The notes beneath the pieces were generated by a model, which saw nothing but the letters and a program-made list of their open reading frames with translations, was not told the origin of the DNA and did not search any database. A program made the translations under genes and the position numbers. Of a stretch of 10,610 bases of DNA, positions 5,101 through 10,610 are shown piece after piece; positions within the stretch are counted from its first letter, which is position 1; every line of letters starts with the position of its first letter. Source of the stretch: an uncultured Acidobacteriota bacterium (GTDB lineage: Bacteria; Acidobacteriota; Vicinamibacteria; Vicinamibacterales; UBA8438); assembly GCA_937888665.1 (NCBI GenBank), contig CALBET010000384.1, positions 1 to 10,610 of the forward strand. The letters run 5' to 3'.

Positions 5101-7581
5101 ATGACACTCCGGTGGCGGCTGGCGATCTCGTCCGGGTGGTGGGCAGTGGCGGCGGCCGTGGTGACCCTGCTGATGCCGGCTCGCCCCGGCTCGGCCGCGC
5201 CAGCTCCGCCGCCGGCTGGCTCGGCCCAGACCGCCGTGTCTCATCAGCAGGCACTAGTCGACGACTACTGCGTGCGCTGTCACAACGCCCGGCGCCTCAC
5301 CGCCGGGCTCTCGCTGGATGGGGTCGACCCGTCGGACGCCGGGGCGGACGCCGAGGTGTGGGAAAAGGTACTGCGGAAGCTGCAGGCCCGCTCGATGCCA
5401 CCGGTCGGCGCTCCCCGACCGGACGAAACGGCCTACGTCGACTGGGTCGCCTCGCTGGAGACCGGCCTGGACCAGGCCGCGGCCGCGAGACCGGACGCGG
5501 GGCGTCCAGCCTCCTTCCACCGCCTCAACCGCACCGAATATCAGCACGCCATTCGCGACCTGCTCGCGCTCGACGTCGATGTCACGGCCTGGCTACCGGG
5601 TGATGACGCGGCCTACGGATTCGACAACAACGCCGGTGTGCTCTCGATGTCGCCGGCGCTTCTCGACGCCTATCTGTCCGCCGCCAGCCGGATCAGCCGA
5701 CTGGCGGTGGGGGACCTCTCGGCCGGCGCCGGCGTGACCGCCTACCGTTTCTCGAAGGCGCTGCTGCAGGAAGAGCGACACGACGAGTTGCCGTTCGGCT
5801 CGCGCGGCGGCGGCGTCGCGCGTCATTACTTTCCGCTCGACGGCGAGTATGTGGTGAAGCTGGACCTGGCCGGACCCCGCTCGCAATCAGAGCGGATAGA
5901 GGTCCGGCTCGACGGCATCAAGGTCGGCGAGGTGTCGGCCCAGGCCAGACCGAGTTCACTGGGCCCGGTGGGGACCGAGGTCCGCATCACGGCCGCGGCC
6001 GGCTCCCACACGGTCGGTGTGGTGTTCCTCAAGCGCATGCTGGCGCCAGAGGGCCGTTTCCCTGCGTACTTTCCCTGGGCCAACAGCGCGGTGTTCGCCA
6101 CCACCACCGGGGCCAGTTCGTATCTGCACGTCGATGGCGTCGAGATCACCGGGCCGTTCTCGCCGACTGGCGCGGGTGACACGCCGAGCCGGCGCCGCAT
6201 CTTCAGTTGCCGGCCGGCCGTCGACGACACGGCGGCCGGACAGGACGCCGACGGTGGCTTCGGCAACGCCGCCGAGTCCTGCGCTCGCGAAATTCTCAGC
6301 ACCCTGGCGCGCCGGGCCTACCGACGGCCGGTGACCGAGGACGACCTCGAGACGTTGCTCCAGTTCTACCGCCAGGGGCGCGAACACGACGACGCTGGCG
6401 GCGACTTCGAGGCGGGCGTGCGGGTGGCGGTGACCCGACTGCTGGTCGACCCCGACTTTCTCTATCGGACCGAGCTGGACCCTCCGGACGGTGCCCCCGG
6501 CGCACCGTATCGGCTGAGCGATATCGAACTGGCGTCGCGGCTGTCTTTCTTTCTCTGGAGCAGCATTCCCGACGACGAGCTGCTGACGCTGGCCGAGCAG
6601 AACCGTTTGACGGACGCGGCAGTGTTCGACCACCAGGTGCGTCGGATGCTGGCGGACGAGCGCGCGTCAGCGCTGGTGACGAGCTTCGGCGCCCAGTGGC
6701 TGTTTCTTCGCAATCTGCGCATGGTGTCGCCTGACAGCTACGAATTCCCTGAATGGGACGACGACCTGCGGGACGCGATGGCGCGGGAGACCGAGCTGTT
6801 TCTCGAGAGCCAGCGTCGCGAGAACCGTCCCCTGGGCGAGTTGCTGACGGCCGACTACACGTTCGTCAACGAGCGTCTGGCCCGCCACTACGGTCTCTCG
6901 GACGTGTATGGCAGCCAGTTCCGACGGGTCGCGCTGTCGGACGACCGCCGCGCTGGGCTGCTTGGGCACGCCAGCATCCTGACCGTGACGTCGTTTCCCA
7001 ACCGCACCTCACCGGTGGTGCGTGGCAAGTGGCTGCTCGAGAACATGCTGGGGATGCCGCCGCCCGCGCCGCCCCCCGATGTGCCCGAGTTGCCGGAGAA
7101 CGAGGACGGGGACGCGCCCCGATCCATGCGCGAGCGGCTGGAGCAGCATCGGCGGAATCCGGTGTGTGCCAGTTGCCACGCGACGATGGATCCGCTCGGG
7201 TTCGCGCTCGAGCCGTTCGATGCCATCGGCCGGTGGCGAACCACCGAGGGGGGGCTCCCGGTTGACGCGCGCGGAGCCTTGATCGACGGCACCCAGATCG
7301 ACGGACCCCGCGGGCTGCGAGAGATGCTGATCGGGCGACAGGACGAGTTCATCAGGACGGTGACCGAGAAGCTGCTCACCTACGCCATTGGTCGCGGCGT
7401 CGAGTACTACGACATGCCGGCGGTGCGGAAGATTCAGCGCGAGGCGGCCGACACCGACCATCGCTGGGAGTCGATTATTCTGGCCGTCACAAAGAGCACT
7501 CCGTTCCGGATGCGGGCGCGAATGGGTGAGCGGTCCGCGTCGGCGGAATACCAGTCCTCACAGACGGACCTACAACCATGA
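5101..7581 (+). CDS. Exported DUF1592/DUF1588/DUF1585 protein with PSCyt1 cytochrome c-like domain
   Basis: The 826-residue product opens with a signal peptide (Arg-rich start, hydrophobic core ~14-26, likely cleavage after Ala-rich 31-33). A PSCyt1-type domain (~45-125) follows, with CVRCH (57-61) for covalent haem c and Met99 in SMPP as a possible axial ligand. Then come DUF1587 (~138-200, FHRLNRTEYQHAIRDLL), a beta-rich insert (~241-352, HYFPLDGEYVVKL), DUF1595 (~397-458, LARRAYRRPV), DUF1592 (~470-600, LSDIELASRLSFFLW), DUF1588 (~617-715) and DUF1585 (~733-806). DUF1588 holds a second CxxCH, CASCH (689-693), in the family context CHATMDPLGFALEPFD. This is the full domain order of a family common in Planctomycetes and Acidobacteriota. 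It is probably a periplasmic redox or polymer-handling protein, but the reaction is unknown. Its stop overlaps the next start (ATGA), so translation is likely coupled. Confidence 0.92.
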   Translation: MTLRWRLAISSGWWAVAAAVVTLLMPARPGSAAPAPPPAGSAQTAVSHQQALVDDYCVRCHNARRLTAGLSLDGVDPSDAGADAEVWEKVLRKLQARSMPPVGAPRPDETAYVDWVASLETGLDQAAAARPDAGRPASFHRLNRTEYQHAIRDLLALDVDVTAWLPGDDAAYGFDNNAGVLSMSPALLDAYLSAASRISRLAVGDLSAGAGVTAYRFSKALLQEERHDELPFGSRGGGVARHYFPLDGEYVVKLDLAGPRSQSERIEVRLDGIKVGEVSAQARPSSLGPVGTEVRITAAAGSHTVGVVFLKRMLAPEGRFPAYFPWANSAVFATTTGASSYLHVDGVEITGPFSPTGAGDTPSRRRIFSCRPAVDDTAAGQDADGGFGNAAESCAREILSTLARRAYRRPVTEDDLETLLQFYRQGREHDDAGGDFEAGVRVAVTRLLVDPDFLYRTELDPPDGAPGAPYRLSDIELASRLSFFLWSSIPDDELLTLAEQNRLTDAAVFDHQVRRMLADERASALVTSFGAQWLFLRNLRMVSPDSYEFPEWDDDLRDAMARETELFLESQRRENRPLGELLTADYTFVNERLARHYGLSDVYGSQFRRVALSDDRRAGLLGHASILTVTSFPNRTSPVVRGKWLLENMLGMPPPAPPPDVPELPENEDGDAPRSMRERLEQHRRNPVCASCHATMDPLGFALEPFDAIGRWRTTEGGLPVDARGALIDGTQIDGPRGLREMLIGRQDEFIRTVTEKLLTYAIGRGVEYYDMPAVRKIQREAADTDHRWESIILAVTKSTPFRMRARMGERSASAEYQSSQTDLQP

Positions 7582-8939
7582 TCATCACGAAGAAGGCGAT
7601 CCCCAGACGCACGGTCTTACGCGGGCTGGGCGCGGCGGTCGGACTCCCGCTGCTGAACAGCATGGTGCCGGCGATGACCGCACTCGCGCAGACAGCGGCC
7701 GGGACGCTACGCCGGTTCACCACCGTGTACGTCGGCAACGGTGCCGCGGTCGGCTACTTCACCCCGGAAGTCGCGGGAACGGGCTACGCGCTGACCCCGA
7801 TTCTCGAACCGTTGGCCCCGCTGCGGGACCGGGTGCTGGTGTTGACCGGCATCGACAATCCGCCGGCGCTCGCGCTCGAGGGAGAACCGCGCGGCGGCCA
7901 CGGGCGTATCCCGTCGGCCTTCATGAGCGGCACGCACGCCAACCCGACGGTGGGCGCCGACTTCAGGGCGGGCAAGACGATCGATCAGATCGCGGCCGAT
8001 CACCTTGGCCAGAACACACAACTTCGCACTCTTGAGCTGTCGCTTGACTCGCCCGAGTTCGGCGGCACCTGCGACACCGGCTTCGCCTGCGTCTACACGA
8101 ACACCCTAGCCTGGCGCGGGCCGACCAGCCCGTTGCCGATGCAGAACAACCCGCGGCTCGTGTTCGAGCGGTTGTTCGGCGAGGGCGGCACCACCGACCC
8201 GGCGGTCAGGCTGGCCCGCTGGCGACAACGCGCCAGCATCCTCGACTCGGTCCGCGAGAAGGTGGCCGGTGTCACCCGGACCATCGACGGCGAAGACCGA
8301 GCCACGCTCGACGAGTATCTCGGGGCGATCCGGGACGTCGAACGGCGGATCCAGCTGGCCGAGGAACAGAGCGCCCGCGAAGTGCCGGAAGTGCTCCAAC
8401 CGGCCGGGGTGCCCGACACCTTCGAGGCGCACGCCAAGCTGATGTTCGACCTGCAGGTGCTCGCCTTCCAGGCCGATCTCACTCGGGTCACCACCTTCAT
8501 GCTGGCTCGCGAACTGAGTGGCCGGGCCTACCCGGAGATCGGCGTGTCGGAAGGGTTCCACGCCATCTCGCACCACGGAAACAACCCGGAGAAGATCGCC
8601 GACCAGGCGAAGATCAACGCGTACCACACGACGATGGTCGCGTATTTCCTCGAGCGTCTGCGGTCGATTCCCGAGGGCGACGGGACCCTGCTCGACAGCG
8701 CGCTGGTGCTCTACGCCAGCGGCATGGGCAACAGCAACGAGCACGACCCGCGAAATCTACCGCTCGTCCTGGCCGGTGGCGCCGGAGGACAGCTCAAGGG
8801 CGGTCGCCATGTCCGGTATCCCGCCGGGACCCGGTTGACCAACCTCCACATGACCTTGCTCGCCAAGTTGGGGGTGCCGATAGAATCGATCGGTGACAGC
8901 ACCGGACATCTGGACGTCGATCTGCTGTCTGAGGCGTAG
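7578..8939 (+). CDS. Tat-exported DUF1552 (HXXSHH motif) protein
   Basis: The 453-residue product starts with a twin-arginine type leader: PRRTVLRG (9-16), a hydrophobic stretch (~17-33) and a likely cleavage after ALA (35-37). It should therefore be exported already folded, perhaps with a cofactor. The mature part matches DUF1552 throughout, and the family hallmark H-x-x-S-H-H is intact as HAISHH (328-333), a plausible metal-binding or catalytic cluster. The start ATG lies inside the stop of the DUF1592 gene (overlap 7578-7581). This pairing is the usual one for DUF1592 proteins, just as DUF1501 proteins pair with DUF1549/DUF1553 proteins. No good Shine-Dalgarno of its own is seen, which fits translational coupling. 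The enzymatic activity, if any, is not known. An association with the upstream cytochrome-like protein is inferred from the gene order. Confidence 0.92.
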   Translation: MIITKKAIPRRTVLRGLGAAVGLPLLNSMVPAMTALAQTAAGTLRRFTTVYVGNGAAVGYFTPEVAGTGYALTPILEPLAPLRDRVLVLTGIDNPPALALEGEPRGGHGRIPSAFMSGTHANPTVGADFRAGKTIDQIAADHLGQNTQLRTLELSLDSPEFGGTCDTGFACVYTNTLAWRGPTSPLPMQNNPRLVFERLFGEGGTTDPAVRLARWRQRASILDSVREKVAGVTRTIDGEDRATLDEYLGAIRDVERRIQLAEEQSAREVPEVLQPAGVPDTFEAHAKLMFDLQVLAFQADLTRVTTFMLARELSGRAYPEIGVSEGFHAISHHGNNPEKIADQAKINAYHTTMVAYFLERLRSIPEGDGTLLDSALVLYASGMGNSNEHDPRNLPLVLAGGAGGQLKGGRHVRYPAGTRLTNLHMTLLAKLGVPIESIGDSTGHLDVDLLSEA

Positions 8940-8953
8940 GCCGGAAAACGATC

Positions 8954-10528
8954 ATGACCCGTACCCACGCGAGCCGGCCGGCGGCCCCTGTTGTTGTCAC
9001 TGTGGTCACTGTGGTCATTCTTGCCACGTCCTTCGCGTGGCCCGTGGGGCTCCTCGCCGCCGACGTGCCGCTGATCGATGCGGTGACCAGCGGCGACCAC
9101 ACGACCATCCGCACGCTCCTCGACCAGGGCGTCGACGTGAACGCACGCCAGGGCGACGGCGCCACGGCCCTGCACTGGGCGGTGCATCTGAACGACCGCG
9201 AGACGGTGGCCGCCTTGCTTGAGGCGGGCGCCGAGGTCGATGCCGTCAACGACCTCGGGGTGGCACCGCTGCTTGTCGCCGCGACCAACGGTGAGGCGGC
9301 GGTTGTTCGGCTGCTGCTCGATGCGGGCGCCGACCCCGACGGCGGGCCCGCGGAGCGTGAGCGTCCGCTGATGCGAGCGGCATGGGTTGGCAGCCTCGAC
9401 ACGGTGACCGCGCTGCTCGACGCTGGCGCCGATCCAAATGGCGCGGAGCCGGCCAGGGGACAGACGGCCCTGATGTGGGCAATATCAGAACGGCATCCCA
9501 CGGTCGTGAAGATACTGCTCGACCGGGGCGCCGACGTGCAGACGGCGACGGTCTCTCACCTCACCGGCCGGGCGGCGGCGCGAGATGTTTCGGGATATAC
9601 GCCGCTGCTCTTCGCGGCCCGGGTCGGTGACCTCGAGTCGGCCCGCATGCTCCTCGACGCGGGGGCGAACCCAAACGTCGCCGCCAGCGACCGTCTGAGC
9701 GCACTGGGCCTGGCGACAATCCGGGGTCACGTCGATATCGCGATGCTCCTGCTCGACCACGGCGCCGACGCCAACGCCGGCGAGACAGGCCACACCCCGC
9801 TGCACTGGGCCGCCGGGTGGTGGGAGACCACGTTGACGACCTCCGACTTTCGGGCCGATCGCGAAGGCAACGACGAGTGGAACGCCTTGCCGGGGCTCAC
9901 GACCGGTAAGGTTGATCTGGTGCGAGCGCTCCTGGCTCACGGGGCCGACCCGAATGCTCGGCTCGAGCAGCCCCCGACCCGGGCGGGCGCCACCCGGAGC
10001 CCCGAGTTGCCGGAGTTGGTCGGCGCCACACCGTTCCTGCTGGCGGCGGCCGGCGGTGAGGCCGAGTTGATGCAGGTGCTGGCGGAGGCGGGCGCCGATA
10101 CCTCGCTCACGACCGAGATCCGATCGACGCCGCTGATGGCGGCCGCCGGGCTGGGTCGTGTGATGGGCGAGAACACGCTGGACGAAGCGGTGCTGCTGGA
10201 CGCCGCCCGACTGGCGGTGCAGATGGGGGCCGACGTCGGGGCGACCGACGATATTGGCAACGCCGCGCTGCACTACGCCGCGTACCACCGGTTGAGTTCG
10301 CTCGTGCAGTTTCTCGTCGACCAGGGCGCGGACCTGGAGGCGCGGAACAAATTCGGCGAGACACCACTGTGGCTCTCCGAGCTGGCCATCCAGTTCTACG
10401 GCGGTGGCCGTTACCAGATCGTACCGACACCAACCGGCGACCTGTTACGTTCGCTCGGCGCCCAGACCACCACACCTTCCTACGACCGCGCTCGTCCACG
10501 CGACTGGCCCGACCTGGCGCTGCAGTAG
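8954..10528 (+). CDS. Exported ankyrin-repeat protein
   Basis: The 524-residue product has an N-terminal export signal: hydrophobic residues 13-28 and a likely cleavage after LLAA at 33-36. About 12 ankyrin repeats then run from ~38 to the C-terminus, with typical TPLHWAA, LLLDAGADPN and VVRLLLDAGAD motifs. Repeat 8 carries an insert of about 30 residues (~289-318, Trp-rich, starting WWETTLTTSDF) before its second helix. Repeat 10 also has a long linker (GRVMGENTLDEAV). Ankyrin repeats form a curved protein-binding surface, and no catalytic domain is visible. The gene starts 14 bases after the DUF1552 stop on the same strand, without a strong Shine-Dalgarno (GGAAAA at best), so it is probably the third gene of the operon. 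Given the export signal, it likely binds a periplasmic or surface protein, perhaps one of the two preceding gene products. That last point is inference. Confidence 0.92.
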   Translation: MTRTHASRPAAPVVVTVVTVVILATSFAWPVGLLAADVPLIDAVTSGDHTTIRTLLDQGVDVNARQGDGATALHWAVHLNDRETVAALLEAGAEVDAVNDLGVAPLLVAATNGEAAVVRLLLDAGADPDGGPAERERPLMRAAWVGSLDTVTALLDAGADPNGAEPARGQTALMWAISERHPTVVKILLDRGADVQTATVSHLTGRAAARDVSGYTPLLFAARVGDLESARMLLDAGANPNVAASDRLSALGLATIRGHVDIAMLLLDHGADANAGETGHTPLHWAAGWWETTLTTSDFRADREGNDEWNALPGLTTGKVDLVRALLAHGADPNARLEQPPTRAGATRSPELPELVGATPFLLAAAGGEAELMQVLAEAGADTSLTTEIRSTPLMAAAGLGRVMGENTLDEAVLLDAARLAVQMGADVGATDDIGNAALHYAAYHRLSSLVQFLVDQGADLEARNKFGETPLWLSELAIQFYGGGRYQIVPTPTGDLLRSLGAQTTTPSYDRARPRDWPDLALQ

Positions 10529-10610
10529 GGCGCGGTGGCTTACCACTTTGAGTGAGACCGAAGATCCGATACTCGCCCAGTCCGCCCGCCTGTGGGTCTC
10601 GAATTCCCAC
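10529..10610. other. Right-edge non-coding stretch with small inverted repeat
   Basis: The 82 bases after the ankyrin gene hold no gene I can support. The last 19 bases form an inverted repeat, GTGGG and CCCAC around a 9-base loop. They could belong to a terminator or a tRNA-like arm, but the window ends there. Confidence 0.3.

Noticed and set aside
9485..10288. Minus-strand open frame opposite the ankyrin gene
   Set aside because: It mirrors the repeat structure of the ankyrin gene. Its product is Arg/Gly/Gln-rich and resembles no known family.
10592..10610. tRNA T-arm-like sequence at the right edge (GTGGG, TCTCGAATT, CCCAC)
   Set aside because: The loop is 9 bases rather than 7 if the 5-bp stem is used. 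The bases before it give no D-arm or anticodon arm, and the window ends before an acceptor stem could be seen.

Overview
This is a GC-rich chromosomal window with six genes, tightly packed and running in both directions. The gene set suggests a member of the Acidobacteriota, perhaps the Vicinamibacteria. Two things point that way: a serine/threonine kinase fused to a TolB-like domain and TPRs, and an exported DUF1592/DUF1552/ankyrin cassette. Planctomycetes carry related DUF1592/DUF1552 families, so the assignment is an inference from gene content only. I see no mobile element, CRISPR array, rRNA or convincing tRNA gene.

Left part, minus strand (1-3107): a Hanks-type serine/threonine kinase is cut by the left edge, which removes its C-terminus. 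Upstream of it lies proC (pyrroline-5-carboxylate reductase, last step of proline synthesis), with an unusual Lys/Arg-rich tail. The 164 bp between them hold a short run of GGCATCG heptamers and little else. Middle part (3108-4964): a plus-strand membrane metal-dependent hydrolase (YdjM/DUF457 type) diverges from proC. It converges on a small minus-strand VOC (glyoxalase-fold) protein across a 211-bp gap with no gene. An imperfect hairpin covers the proC ribosome-binding site.

Right part, plus strand (5101-10528): three genes form an apparent operon. The first is an 826-residue exported protein with a PSCyt1 cytochrome c-like domain followed by DUF1587, DUF1595, DUF1592, DUF1588 and DUF1585. 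The second overlaps it by 4 bp and is a DUF1552 protein with a Tat-type signal and the HXXSHH motif. The third starts 14 bp further on and is an ankyrin protein of about 12 repeats with its own export signal. All three products are predicted to act outside the cytoplasm, and the layout suggests a joint function that I cannot name. This cassette is the best candidate for an undescribed system here. The remaining genes are ordinary housekeeping or regulatory genes with a few local oddities.
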